A stretch of 64,000 bases of DNA from Chitinophaga sp. HK235 (GCF_018255755.1 NZ_CP073766.1:3596001-3660000), one strand, 5' to 3'; counted from the first letter of the stretch, positions 27,289-36,911 are shown. A program made the numbers and translations. The notes: a model not told the origin generated them from the letters alone.

Positions 27289-28584
27289 ATGTACAGCTAC
27301 AGCAAAAGTGAAATGTTATTCGGGAAAGCAAAGCAGGTCATCCCTGGCGGTGTTAACTCTCCCGTGCGTGCATTCAAAAGCGTAGGAGGCACTCCGGTAT
27401 TTATGCAACACGCCAAAGGCCCCTTTATGTACGATGTGGATGGCAACAGGTATATCGATTACATCAACTCCTGGGGCCCCATGATCATGGGACACGCCTA
27501 TGAACCGGTAGTAAAGGCCATCCAGGAATATGCCGCTTTCTCCACTTCCTTTGGTGCTCCTACAGAACTGGAAATAAAAATCGCGGAACTCATCGTAGGC
27601 ATGGTGCCTAACATCGATATGGTCCGCATGGTCAACTCCGGCACCGAAGCCTGTATGACCGCCCTCAGGCTGGCCAGAGGCTATACCGGACGCAACAAGT
27701 TCATCAAATTTGAAGGCTGTTACCATGGACATGCAGACGCATTCCTCGTGAGTGCCGGCAGTGGCGTAGCCACCCTCGGCATTCAGTCTGTACCTGGTGT
27801 TACTGCTACTGTAGCAGATGATACCCTCACAGCTCCCTACAATAACCTGCCCGCTGTAGAACAGCTGATAGCAGAGAATCCGGACCAGATCGCCGCCATC
27901 ATTGTAGAACCGGTGGCCGGTAATATGGGCTGTATCCTGCCCCAGCCGGGCTTCCTGGAAGGACTGCGCCAGCTCTGCGATGCCAACGGTATCCTGCTCA
28001 TCTTCGATGAGGTGATGACCGGTTTCCGTCTTGCACGCGGTGGTGCACAGGAACTGCTCGGTATCCGTGCCGACCTCGTTACATTCGGAAAAATCATCGG
28101 CGCCGGTATGCCGGTAGGTGCAGTGGCAGGACCCAAATCCATCATGGAAAACCTCGCACCTGCCGGAAAAGTATACCAGGCTGGTACCCTCAGCGGCAAC
28201 CCGATCGCCATGATCGCCGGTTATACGCTACTGCAGACGCTGAATGACAACCCTGTCATCTACGAACAGCTGCGGGAAAAAGCGGAATACCTGGTGAATG
28301 GCCTGCGCGAAGCATTCGGCGCATCCGGTACCGTGTACCAGATCAACAACCTGGGCTCCATGCTCAGCGTGCACTTTACCGAATACCCGATCATCGACTT
28401 TGCCGGCGCTTCCGCTGCCAACAATGAACTGTTCAGGCGCTTCTTCCATGCCATGCTCGAACGCGGCGTATACCTGCCACCATCAGCCTTCGAAAGCTGG
28501 TTCATGTGCCATGCGCTCACAACCGAAGAACTCGATGCTACCATAGCTGCCGCCAAAGCTGCTATGCATGCTATCAAACAATAG
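27289..28584 (+). CDS. hemL: Glutamate-1-semialdehyde 2,1-aminomutase HemL
   Basis: 431-aa PLP enzyme that converts glutamate-1-semialdehyde, the HemA product, to 5-aminolevulinate. It has PGGVNSPVRAFKSVGG at the N-terminus, NSGTEACMTALRLARGYTG, YHGHADAFL, IFDEVMTGFR and the PLP lysine Lys268 in VTFGKIIGAGMPVGA. It closes the heme locus. The stop is followed 30 bases later by an IS element whose left end contains a terminator-like hairpin. Confidence 0.97.
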   Translation: MYSYSKSEMLFGKAKQVIPGGVNSPVRAFKSVGGTPVFMQHAKGPFMYDVDGNRYIDYINSWGPMIMGHAYEPVVKAIQEYAAFSTSFGAPTELEIKIAELIVGMVPNIDMVRMVNSGTEACMTALRLARGYTGRNKFIKFEGCYHGHADAFLVSAGSGVATLGIQSVPGVTATVADDTLTAPYNNLPAVEQLIAENPDQIAAIIVEPVAGNMGCILPQPGFLEGLRQLCDANGILLIFDEVMTGFRLARGGAQELLGIRADLVTFGKIIGAGMPVGAVAGPKSIMENLAPAGKVYQAGTLSGNPIAMIAGYTLLQTLNDNPVIYEQLREKAEYLVNGLREAFGASGTVYQINNLGSMLSVHFTEYPIIDFAGASAANNELFRRFFHAMLERGVYLPPSAFESWFMCHALTTEELDATIAAAKAAMHAIKQ

Positions 28585-28613
28585 TTAACAATTAAATCCT
28601 GTGCGGAGTGGTA

Positions 28614-30341
28614 GGGGCCGTCTCAAAACAAGAGACGGCTTCTTTTTTATAAATTCCAGTTGTTATAATGATTCTCCAGTTTCCATTTTTAGAAGTGAAG
28701 GGTTAACCTGATTTTATGCTGTTTTCTTTCTAAGATTGTGTGCCATAGCCATTAATCCCATTTCGATTGACACTTTATCCATCCCTTTTAGCATAAATCT
28801 TTTAAAGCCATGATTATGCTTAATATTTGCGAAGACAGATTCCACGTCATGGCAACGTTGTTTACGCTTCTGTATTCCTTTTCTTCCTTTTAATCGTTTG
28901 TCAGCCAGCGCCTTAAGACGATTTAGATTATGATTTACTTCTATGATGCGATTTGTTTGTTGATCATGACACATCTGCCGTAATGTACATCCTTCGCATG
29001 TTCTGGCTTGATAAGTAGTTATTGTTTGCCTGTAACCGTTTTTAGTTGTTTTTGGGAACGTACTTTTTCTACGCATTCGCTGGCCGGCAGGGCAGATATA
29101 GTGGTCCTTTTCAGCATTGTAGGGTAGGTTTTGGGCCTTGAACATTTCCCTGGTTTTAGTTGACCAGTGCTGGTTGCGATCGAAGGAAGCATGCTTAACA
29201 TAAGCCGTAATTCTCCTGTTTTCCAGCCATTGATAGTTCTGTTCGCTGCCATACCCTGCATCCGCTGTAATATTGGCGGGCACTCGTTTATATAACCGTA
29301 TATACTGCAGGAGATGACTGATTAAAGTTGATGTATCCGTGGACTGCTGATGAAGGCTGTAATTGACGATGTATTGATTATTAGTACTTATCTGGAGATT
29401 ATAAGCTGGTTTAAGCTGACCATTCTTCATATGATCTTCCTTCATACGCATAAAGGTAGCGGCGGGATCTGTTTTGCTATAGCTATTGCGGTTAGAGCCT
29501 ATTATTTGTTCCTGTTGCTCATACTTATCCAACGCTGAAGGCCAGTTACGGTGAGCATATCCCAGCTTTTGTCTGATCCGCTTGTCTATGGGTTTTTCTT
29601 TGAGGGCGTCATTGATGGCCGCTATTGTTTTACTGACTTTTTCACTGTCGATTTTGTCATATCCGGATGGGTCCGTATCATCACCCAATTCTGAAGCTGC
29701 CACTGATTGTGCATATTTCCACAAGTCATTAAGCTGCTGTTTTATTTTTTCTTTACTGTACTTAATGCCATTGCTCCATACAAAACTGTAGCGATTTGCC
29801 TGCGATTCTATCTTTGTCCCGTCAGTGTACAGTTCTTTTATGTTCAGTAAGCCTTCTTCGCATAACAACAATACCACCTGGGTGAATATAGGTTGTAATA
29901 CCTTTTGCAAGCGTTCACCACGGAACCTGTTGATCGTATTATGATCGGGTTTACTCATACCACTAAGCCACATAAAGTGGATGTTCTGGCCTAGTGCCTC
30001 CTCTATTTTACGGCTACTGTAAATGTTATTTATATAAGCGTAAATAAGGACTTTCAATAACATCCTGGGATGGTAACTGCTGGTTCCTCCTGCTTTATAA
30101 CGCTTCAGCAATAAAGTTATATCGATCTTTTCTATTACGTCATCCACCACACGAACTGGGTGATTCTCGGCTATCAGATCCCCAATCTCGGGAGGGAAAA
30201 GCATAGCCTGGTGCTGCTGATTGGCTTTAAAGACTACTGATAGTGTTTTTCCTTTGGGCATACTATAAAAACGGAAAAAGCTACCCCGCAGATTTCCCCC
30301 CCCCAAAAAAAACAGAAGGGAGTGTCTTTTGAGACACCCCC
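28614..30341 (-). mobile_element. IS1182-family insertion sequence
   Basis: About 1.73 kb with one transposase gene. Imperfect terminal inverted repeats are visible: GGGGCCGTCTCAAAA at 28614-28628 and, on the other strand, GGGGGTGTCTCAAAA at 30341-30327 (13 of 15 match). Each end also folds into a hairpin followed by a T-run on the strand that reads inward: 28617-28624 with 28632-28639, and the right-end stem around 30341-30318. No target-site duplication was seen. It sits downstream of hemL and interrupts no recognisable gene. Confidence 0.82.
28714..30261 (-). CDS. IS1182 family transposase
   Basis: 515 aa starting at MPKGKTLSVVF (ATG 30261). The longer frame reads through a G9 tract and looks untranslated. 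The N-terminal transposase domain (LIYAYINNIYSSRKIEEAL, FMWLSGMSKPDHNTINRFR) precedes a DDE catalytic core: Asp in ELYTDGTKIES, Asp in ITADAGYGSEQNY, Glu in DVESVFANIKHNHGFKRF. A four-cysteine cluster lies between the second and third catalytic residues (CPAGQRMRR, CEGCTLRQMC). The frame is intact, so the element may be active. Confidence 0.93.
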   Translation of the reverse strand: MPKGKTLSVVFKANQQHQAMLFPPEIGDLIAENHPVRVVDDVIEKIDITLLLKRYKAGGTSSYHPRMLLKVLIYAYINNIYSSRKIEEALGQNIHFMWLSGMSKPDHNTINRFRGERLQKVLQPIFTQVVLLLCEEGLLNIKELYTDGTKIESQANRYSFVWSNGIKYSKEKIKQQLNDLWKYAQSVAASELGDDTDPSGYDKIDSEKVSKTIAAINDALKEKPIDKRIRQKLGYAHRNWPSALDKYEQQEQIIGSNRNSYSKTDPAATFMRMKEDHMKNGQLKPAYNLQISTNNQYIVNYSLHQQSTDTSTLISHLLQYIRLYKRVPANITADAGYGSEQNYQWLENRRITAYVKHASFDRNQHWSTKTREMFKAQNLPYNAEKDHYICPAGQRMRRKSTFPKTTKNGYRQTITTYQARTCEGCTLRQMCHDQQTNRIIEVNHNLNRLKALADKRLKGRKGIQKRKQRCHDVESVFANIKHNHGFKRFMLKGMDKVSIEMGLMAMAHNLRKKTA

Positions 30342-30430
30342 TTTTTTTATGATGTGTTTATTCATCCCTTCAAACCGGCCATCAAATAAGCAGAGAGCCA
30401 AATCAAAAAATAAAATTATTTTTGTGCCTC

Positions 30431-30859
30431 ATGGTCACACAAAGGCACATACTGAAACGATGGATGTATGTCTGTTTTCTGCTGCTACTGCAGCTGACAA
30501 CAGGCGTCATACCTTCGCTTGCTGCCCATCAGCGCCTGTTGTTGCAGGAAATCAAAATACAGGCTGCCCGTGAAGATCATCTCGAAAGCCTGCTGGCCAA
30601 ATTACCACCCCAGCTGAATACAGATGAACCTGAGGATGGTGACGAAGTAATTCACGCCACCAAACACCGCCGTAAAACACGGTATTATCTCAGTGCATCT
30701 TCACAACAGTTCAGCATTGCCACCCGTGTAGCCTATATCGATAGCGGCGACCTCTCTCAAATCTGTCATATCAACGAAGGCAAAACCGGCGAATATGTCC
30801 GGCAAAAAGCCTTTTTACCCGCCTACTATAGTTTTCTATTCCGGTTTACTCCTTTCTGA
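30431..30859 (+). CDS. Hypothetical exported protein
   Basis: 142 aa with a basic start and one hydrophobic segment (WMYVCFLLLLQLTTGVIPSLA) that looks like a signal peptide, then a mostly polar domain with an acidic patch (TDEPEDGDE) and a basic one (KHRRKTRYY). I do not recognise it. A TATTTTTG box (30417-30424) ends 6 nt before the ATG. It lies between the IS element and the RND efflux operon, with 144 bases to the adaptor gene, and the pairing with efflux may be incidental. Confidence 0.6.
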   Translation: MVTQRHILKRWMYVCFLLLLQLTTGVIPSLAAHQRLLLQEIKIQAAREDHLESLLAKLPPQLNTDEPEDGDEVIHATKHRRKTRYYLSASSQQFSIATRVAYIDSGDLSQICHINEGKTGEYVRQKAFLPAYYSFLFRFTPF

Positions 30860-31003
30860 GTACAGTTCTCCTTTAGTTATTGCTTTTTTTCTTTTCACTT
30901 TTTTAGGGAGATGACAACCATAACCGCCACTATCGCGGAATGAGCCTTCCTATGTGTTACACTCACTTTTCCGGTGCGATACCGGAACAATATTGTTATA
31001 TCT

Positions 31004-32122
31004 ATGCGTCAAAATACAGGGATTTACGCATCGCTACTCGCATTGCTTGTAGCTGGCTGCGTTACCAAAGGAGAAAGTACTCAGAACGAGGAACTGAAAT
31101 CATTGCCTGTCACCAGTCTGGTAGCAAAAGATACTTTGCTGCATCGTACTTACGTTACCGACATACAGGCTGTTCAGAATGTGGAAATACGCGCCCGCGT
31201 AAACGGATTCCTGGATAAAATATTTGTAGATGAAGGACAGGAAGTCAAAAAAGGACAGCTGCTGTTTGGCATCAATGATGCGGAATACCGTTCTGAGCTG
31301 GCCAAAGCCAAAGCGGTGCTGAGCAATATGGTGGCCGAAGCCAAATCAGCCTCGCTGGAGCTGGAGCGCGTAAAAATGCTGGTGGAGAAAAAAGTAGTAG
31401 CTGCCTCCGAGCTGGAAGTGGCTACCGCCCGCCTTTCCGCCGCACAGGCTAAAATTGATGAAGCCCGCTCCGCAGAAAGCAACGCTGCCATGCACCTCTC
31501 CTACACCAGCATCAGAGCTCCTTTTGACGGCATCATCGACCGTATACCACTGAAAACCGGAAGCCTTATCAGTGAAGGAACCCTGCTGACCACCGTGTCA
31601 GACACCCGCGAAGTATATGCTTACTTCAACGTATCAGAAACAGAATATCTCCAATACAGTAAAGCGATCGCTAAAGGAGACAACAGCTACCGCCAGGTAC
31701 ATCTCGTACTCGCCGATGGTAGTGATTATAATCAGACAGGGCAGATAGAAACCATGGAAAGTGAGTTTGAAGAAAACACCGGCTCCATCGCTTTCCGCGC
31801 CCGCTTCTCCAACCCATCCAAACTGCTCAAACACGGCGCCAGCGGTAAAGTACGGCTCACCAGCGAAATGGACAGCGCTATCATCATTCCGCAGAAAGCT
31901 GTCTTCGAAATGCAGGACAAAAACTATGTTTTTGTGGTAGATGCATCCAACAAAGTGAAGATGAGAAACTTCGTCCCCAAGGCCCGTTTCTCTCACTTCT
32001 ACATTGTGAAATCCGGCCTGCAACCCGGAGAACGCATCGTATGTGAAGGAGTACGCAATATCCGCGATGGTGTGCAGATAGCACCACGGACCGTGCCCAT
32101 GGACAGTTTACTGAGATTATAA
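31004..32122 (+). CDS. RND efflux periplasmic adaptor (membrane fusion) lipoprotein
   Basis: 372 aa. The ATG at 31004 gives a lipoprotein signal (LLALLVAGC, Cys19), so the protein is probably anchored in the inner membrane. The MFP layout is complete: barrel-hybrid start VEIRARVNGFLDKIFVDEGQEVKKGQ, an alpha hairpin (about 105-165), lipoyl half SIRAPFDGIIDRIPLKTGSL, then beta-barrel and membrane-proximal domains. It bridges the pump and the outer-membrane channel encoded next, 27 bases upstream of the pump. The substrate is unknown; the family exports drugs, bile salts or solvents. Confidence 0.93.
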   Translation: MRQNTGIYASLLALLVAGCVTKGESTQNEELKSLPVTSLVAKDTLLHRTYVTDIQAVQNVEIRARVNGFLDKIFVDEGQEVKKGQLLFGINDAEYRSELAKAKAVLSNMVAEAKSASLELERVKMLVEKKVVAASELEVATARLSAAQAKIDEARSAESNAAMHLSYTSIRAPFDGIIDRIPLKTGSLISEGTLLTTVSDTREVYAYFNVSETEYLQYSKAIAKGDNSYRQVHLVLADGSDYNQTGQIETMESEFEENTGSIAFRARFSNPSKLLKHGASGKVRLTSEMDSAIIIPQKAVFEMQDKNYVFVVDASNKVKMRNFVPKARFSHFYIVKSGLQPGERIVCEGVRNIRDGVQIAPRTVPMDSLLRL

Positions 32123-32149
32123 TCACGCTTATAGCAGAAAACGAGATCA

Positions 32150-35100
32150 ATGTTTGAAACATTCATAAAAAGACCGGTGCTGTCACTGGTCATATCGCTT
32201 ATTATCACACTGGTAGGCCTGCTGGCGCTATTCACGCTGCCTGTCACCCAGTTTCCCGATATCGTGCCCCCTTCTGTTACGGTAACAGCCAAGTACACCG
32301 GCGCTAACGCAGAAGTATCCGCCAAGGCAGTGTCTACCCCGCTGGAACGCGCTATCAACGGGGTTCCGGGCATGACATACATGTCGTCGGTTTCCAGTAA
32401 CGACGGTATCACCGTTATTCAGATATTCTTCCAGGTAGGTACCGACCCGGACCAGGCCGCTGTAAACGTACAGAACAGAGTCGCCACTATCCTCGATGAA
32501 CTACCCGAAGAGGTGATCAAGGCCGGTGTTACCACCGAAAAGGAAGTAAACAGTATGCTGCTGTACCTCAACGTAATGAGTGAAGACACCACGTTGAACG
32601 AACAGTTCATCTACAACTTTGCCGATATCAACGTACTGCAGGAACTGAAACGTATTGACGGCGTAGGCCGCGCTGAAATCATGGGTGCCAAGGAATACGC
32701 CATGCGTATATGGCTCAAGCCCGACCGTATGCTGGCTTACAATGTATCTTCCGACGAAGTCATCGCTGCCATCCGCAAACAGAACATAGAAGCGGCTCCC
32801 GGTAAAACCGGCGAAAGCTCTGATAAAAATCCCCTGTTGCTGCAATACGTACTCCGTTATACCGGTAAGTTCTTCGAACCCGAACAATACAAGCAGATCG
32901 TCCTGAGAGCCGGCGCCGATGGTTCCGTGCTGCACCTCAAAGACGTAGCAGACGTAGAATTTGGTGCACTCACCTACAGCATGGTGTCTAAAACAGATGG
33001 CAAACCCTCTGCCTCCATCATGCTCAAACAAAGACCTGGTTCCAATGCCCGCGAGGTAATCAACAATGTGAAGCAAAAGATGGAAGAGATGAAAAACGCC
33101 TCTTTCCCTCCCGGCATGACCTACAACTTCAACTACGACGTATCGCGCTTTCTCGACGCCTCTATCCATGAAGTGGTGAGGACACTCTTCGAAGCGTTTA
33201 TCCTTGTGTTTATTGTGGTGTTTATCTTTTTGCAGGACTTCCGTTCTACCCTGATACCGGCGCTGGCCGTACCGGTAGCCCTGATCGGTACACTGGCCTT
33301 TATGCAGATGATGGGTTTCTCCATCAACCTGCTTACCCTCTTCGCGCTGGTACTGGCCATCGGTATTGTGGTAGACAACGCTATTGTGGTGGTGGAAGCC
33401 GTACACGTGAAGATGAGCGAAGACCACCTGCCGCCGCTCGAAGCTACAATTGCCGCTATGCGGGAAATCAGCGGGGCACTGGTTGCTATTACACTGGTGA
33501 TGTCTGCCGTATTTATCCCGGTGGCCTTCCTCTCCGGCCCTGTGGGTGTGTTCTACCGGCAGTTTTCCCTCACACTGGCCATCTCTATCGTGATCTCCGG
33601 TATCAACGCAGTAACGTTAACGCCTGCACTCTGTGCCATCATGCTAAAAAACAACCATGGCCAGACTGGTAAAAAGAACCTGCTGCAGCGGTTTTTCAAT
33701 AGTTTCAACAAAGGTTATACCGCTACTGAAAATAAATATGCCAGACTGGTGAGCTTTATCGCCAGCAGAAGGATCATCACCATCGCAGCGCTGGCCTTCT
33801 TCTTCGTAGCTACCTGGGGAGCCAGTGCTATCCTGCCTTCCGGCTTTATCCCTACTGAAGACCAGGGCATGATCTATGTAAATGTAACCACGCCTCCCGG
33901 CGCTACCGTAGAGCGTACCGAAGAAGTGCTCGACCAGATACAGGCCATCGCTGCAAAGCTGGAGGAAGTAGAATCAGTGTCTACCCTCGCCGGCTACAGC
34001 CTGGTAAACGAAGTGGCTGGTGCTTCCTACGGCATGGGCATGGTCAACCTGAAACCATGGGATGACCGTAACGCATCTGTAAAAGATATCATTGCAAGCC
34101 TTCAGAAGCTCACCGCAGGCATCGCAGACGCCAGCATCGAATTTTTCCCACCGCCTACCGTGCCCGGCTTCGGTAACTCCAGCGGTTTCGAACTACGGCT
34201 GCTGGACCGAAGCGGCAGCGGGGATCTGCGCCAGACCGCGCAACTCACCAACAATTTTATCGACGCATTAAAAAAACGGCCCGAAATAGGCAGCGCCTTC
34301 ACCAGCTTCGATGCCGAATTCCCACAATACCTCATCCATGTAGACCAGGCCATGGCCGCCAAAAAAGGCGTGAGCATTGACAATGCGATGAGCAACCTGC
34401 AAACACTGATGGGAAGCTTCTATGCCTCTAACTTTATCCGCTTCGGACAGATGTATAAAGTGATGGTACAGGCAGATCCTGCCTTCAGGGCCAAACCCGA
34501 CGACCTCCTGCGGCTACACGTAAAAAATGACCGCGGAGAAATGGTGTCCTACGCCGACTTCGTCAAACTGGAACGGGTATACGGACCTGAACAGCTCACC
34601 CGCTACAACATGTACACCGCCGCTATGATCAACGGCGACGCAGCCCCCGGCTACAGCAGCAGCCAGGCCATCCAGGCGGTACAGGAAGTAGCAGCCAAAG
34701 AACTGCCCAGGGGCTATAGTTACGAATGGAGCGGTATGACCCGCGAACAAATCCTTTCCGGCAACCAGGCCGTGTACATCTTCATCATCGTACTGATATT
34801 TGTATACCTGCTGCTGGCTGCTCAATACGAGAGTTTCCTGTTGCCATTACCGGTATTGCTGTCACTCCCTGCAGGTATCTTCGGCGCCTTCATTTCCCTC
34901 AAATTGCTTGGGTTGGAGAACAATATCTACGCGCAGGTGGCCCTGGTTATGCTGGTAGGTTTGCTGGGCAAAAACGCCATCCTCATCGTGGAATTCGCCA
35001 TCCTGCGGAATAAACACGGCGCCTCCGTACTTGCCGCCGCCAGAGAAGGGGCTGTGTCCAGGTTAAGGCCCATCCTTATGACTTCCTTTGCCTTCATCGC

Positions 35101-35290
35101 TGGTCTTATCCCGTTGTGCATCGCCTCCGGGGCCGGCGCCATGGGCAACCGTTCCATAGGTACAGCTGCTGCAGGCGGCATGCTGATAGGAACCGTTTTC
35201 GGTGTACTCATCATACCCGGACTCTATGTGCTGTTTGCCTCCATGATCCCGAAAAAGAAAGTTGAACTAAAAGCTTACACCAATGAATAA
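32150..35290 (+). CDS. RND (AcrB/MexB-type, HAE1) multidrug efflux transporter
   Basis: 1046-aa inner-membrane proton-driven pump with 12 membrane helices and two large periplasmic loops. It begins MFETFIKRPVLSLVISLIIT. TM4 carries the proton-relay pair in ALVLAIGIVVDNAIVVVEA (the DD/DN-type site), and GFIPTEDQG, PPGATVERTEE and the late LLGKNAILIVEFA and RPILMTSFAFIAGLIPL are typical of the HAE1 subfamily. It overlaps the outer-membrane channel gene by 8 bases, so all three parts form an operon. Confidence 0.96.
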   Translation: MFETFIKRPVLSLVISLIITLVGLLALFTLPVTQFPDIVPPSVTVTAKYTGANAEVSAKAVSTPLERAINGVPGMTYMSSVSSNDGITVIQIFFQVGTDPDQAAVNVQNRVATILDELPEEVIKAGVTTEKEVNSMLLYLNVMSEDTTLNEQFIYNFADINVLQELKRIDGVGRAEIMGAKEYAMRIWLKPDRMLAYNVSSDEVIAAIRKQNIEAAPGKTGESSDKNPLLLQYVLRYTGKFFEPEQYKQIVLRAGADGSVLHLKDVADVEFGALTYSMVSKTDGKPSASIMLKQRPGSNAREVINNVKQKMEEMKNASFPPGMTYNFNYDVSRFLDASIHEVVRTLFEAFILVFIVVFIFLQDFRSTLIPALAVPVALIGTLAFMQMMGFSINLLTLFALVLAIGIVVDNAIVVVEAVHVKMSEDHLPPLEATIAAMREISGALVAITLVMSAVFIPVAFLSGPVGVFYRQFSLTLAISIVISGINAVTLTPALCAIMLKNNHGQTGKKNLLQRFFNSFNKGYTATENKYARLVSFIASRRIITIAALAFFFVATWGASAILPSGFIPTEDQGMIYVNVTTPPGATVERTEEVLDQIQAIAAKLEEVESVSTLAGYSLVNEVAGASYGMGMVNLKPWDDRNASVKDIIASLQKLTAGIADASIEFFPPPTVPGFGNSSGFELRLLDRSGSGDLRQTAQLTNNFIDALKKRPEIGSAFTSFDAEFPQYLIHVDQAMAAKKGVSIDNAMSNLQTLMGSFYASNFIRFGQMYKVMVQADPAFRAKPDDLLRLHVKNDRGEMVSYADFVKLERVYGPEQLTRYNMYTAAMINGDAAPGYSSSQAIQAVQEVAAKELPRGYSYEWSGMTREQILSGNQAVYIFIIVLIFVYLLLAAQYESFLLPLPVLLSLPAGIFGAFISLKLLGLENNIYAQVALVMLVGLLGKNAILIVEFAILRNKHGASVLAAAREGAVSRLRPILMTSFAFIAGLIPLCIASGAGAMGNRSIGTAAAGGMLIGTVFGVLIIPGLYVLFASMIPKKKVELKAYTNE

Positions 35291-36716
35291 ACGAATATAT
35301 CATTACGCGCTGGCCACCTGTTTAGTCGCAGGGGCTGGCGCCTGCACCACACAAAAGGAACTGCGGATGCCGGAGCGTGTGTCCGTTCCCGTTACCTCTG
35401 CTTCTGGCACCGATACCCTCTCGCTGCAGCATTTCGATCAGGTATTCCAGGACCCTCACCTGAAGGCCCTGGTAGACAGTGCCCTGGCCCACAACTACGA
35501 CCTGCTCTCCGCCTCCCGGCGTGTGGCCGCCGCTCAGGCCAATCTGATGATGGCCAGAAATGCCTGGCTGCCTTCCGTCAATCTGTCGCTGACAGCCGGT
35601 GTAGACCACTTCGCAGATTACACCATGACCGGCGTCGGTAACTTCGATACCAACAAATCGCCCAATATCAACAGCGACCAGCGGGCTCCTGACCCTACCC
35701 CGGAATATTTCGCGGGTATCCGCAGCTCCTGGGAGATAGACCTCTGGGGCAAACTGAAACAACAGCGTAAGGCCACCTACGCGCGCTTCCTCGCCAGCCA
35801 GGAAGGACGACGCCTGCTCACCACACAGATCGTGGCCGGCGTAACAGGGCTCTATTACGAACTGCTGGCCATGGACAGCGAACTGGCCATCATCCGGCGA
35901 AATATCCGCTTACAGGAAGCTGCTGTGGCTACGGTCAACATACAAAAAGAAGCCGGACGAGCCACCGAACTGGCCGTTCAGCAGTTCACCGCACAGCTGC
36001 TGAGCACACAGGCACTGGAATACGGTGTCAAACAGGAAATCGCCGCCCTCGAAAATCAGCTCAACGCACTGATGGGACGCCTGCCACAGCCGATCACACG
36101 CAGCACCACCCGGGATTCCGTAACACTCCCGCCCACAGTACCAGCTGCCATACCCGGCAACCTACTGCTGCTCCGGCCTGACGTACAACGGGCCGAACTG
36201 GAGCTGAGCGCCGCCCAGGCAGACGTTAAAGCCGCCAGGGCAGCCTTTCTCCCAGGACTCACCATCACACCCTACGCCGGCTTTAATGCCTTCAAAGCAG
36301 GACTGCTCTTTAAAACACCTGCCTCCGTGGCCTGGGGAGCCCTGGGAAGCCTGACAGCGCCCGTCTTCAACAAAAAACAACTGAAAGCACAATACAACAT
36401 CTCTACCGCCAGCGCCTATACGGCTTTTTATGATTACCAGCAGGCCATCGTAAACGGTTACCAGGAAGTGGCCACAGCCCTCAACAAAGTGGAGAACCAG
36501 CAACAAACTTTTGCGCTTAAAACCAAAGAAGTACAGGTGCTGCAGCAGGCCGTATCCACCGCCAATATCCTGTTTACCACCGGTTACGCCAACTACCTGG
36601 AGGTAATCACCGCCCAGAAAAACGTACTGGAAGCAGAACTGGCCCTGGTGACCACCCGCAGGAACGTGTACCAGGGACTGGTGTCGTTGTACAGGGCATT
36701 AGGAGGTAACCAATGA
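35283..36716 (+). CDS. Outer-membrane efflux lipoprotein (TolC/NodT family)
   Basis: 477 aa with a lipobox (LVAGAGAC, Cys21). Two outer-membrane efflux repeats follow, containing ALAHNYDLLSASRRVAAAQANL and LLLRPDVQRAELELSAAQADVKAARAAFLP in the first and second halves, as in CusC/OprM. It provides the exit duct for the upstream pump. The start lies inside the pump gene. The stop codon TGA (36714-36716) is also the first unit of the 9-nt TGA repeat described separately. Confidence 0.94.
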   Translation: MNKRIYHYALATCLVAGAGACTTQKELRMPERVSVPVTSASGTDTLSLQHFDQVFQDPHLKALVDSALAHNYDLLSASRRVAAAQANLMMARNAWLPSVNLSLTAGVDHFADYTMTGVGNFDTNKSPNINSDQRAPDPTPEYFAGIRSSWEIDLWGKLKQQRKATYARFLASQEGRRLLTTQIVAGVTGLYYELLAMDSELAIIRRNIRLQEAAVATVNIQKEAGRATELAVQQFTAQLLSTQALEYGVKQEIAALENQLNALMGRLPQPITRSTTRDSVTLPPTVPAAIPGNLLLLRPDVQRAELELSAAQADVKAARAAFLPGLTITPYAGFNAFKAGLLFKTPASVAWGALGSLTAPVFNKKQLKAQYNISTASAYTAFYDYQQAIVNGYQEVATALNKVENQQQTFALKTKEVQVLQQAVSTANILFTTGYANYLEVITAQKNVLEAELALVTTRRNVYQGLVSLYRALGGNQ

Positions 36717-36753
36717 TACATTTGATGCTGCTGATGCTCCTGATGAGCGAAAA
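36714..36753 (+). repeat. Stop-anchored 9-nt-period TGA repeat, copy A
   Basis: Four 9-mers, TGATACATT, TGATGCTGC, TGATGCTCC and TGATGAGCG, followed by AAAA. The first TGA is the stop codon of the efflux channel gene and the rest repeat stops in the same frame. Confidence 0.75.
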
Positions 36754-36787
36754 TAAAAGAATGGGTATGTAATTATGTTTAAAGAAA

Positions 36788-36824
36788 AAGCCCCTGGCAC
36801 AACTTAATTGTTTGCCAGGGGCTT
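36788..36824. terminator. Hairpin terminator after the RND operon
   Basis: Perfect 12-bp arms, 36788-36799 and 36813-36824, rich in G/C and flanked by A-rich DNA on the left. It sits between copies A and B of the TGA repeat, which face each other. Confidence 0.75.
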
Positions 36825-36871
36825 CCTGTTAATTCGTTTATTGTTCAAAAAAAAATTAAACCCTGCTTCTG

Positions 36872-36911
36872 TCTTCGCTTATCAGGAGCATCAGAAAAAT
36901 CATATAAATCA
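36872..36911 (-). repeat. Stop-anchored 9-nt-period TGA repeat, copy B
   Basis: Minus-strand units TGATTTATA, TGATTTTTC, TGATGCTCC and TGATAAGCG, then AAGA. The first TGA (36911-36909) is the stop codon of the leftward esterase gene. Confidence 0.78.

Noticed and set aside
28604..30352. Target-site duplication around the IS element
   Set aside because: Compared flanks just outside both terminal repeats and found no matching direct repeat.
32501..33427. 308-codon frame antisense to the RND pump
   Set aside because: Shadow frame. The plus-strand protein is a full-length, strongly conserved transporter.
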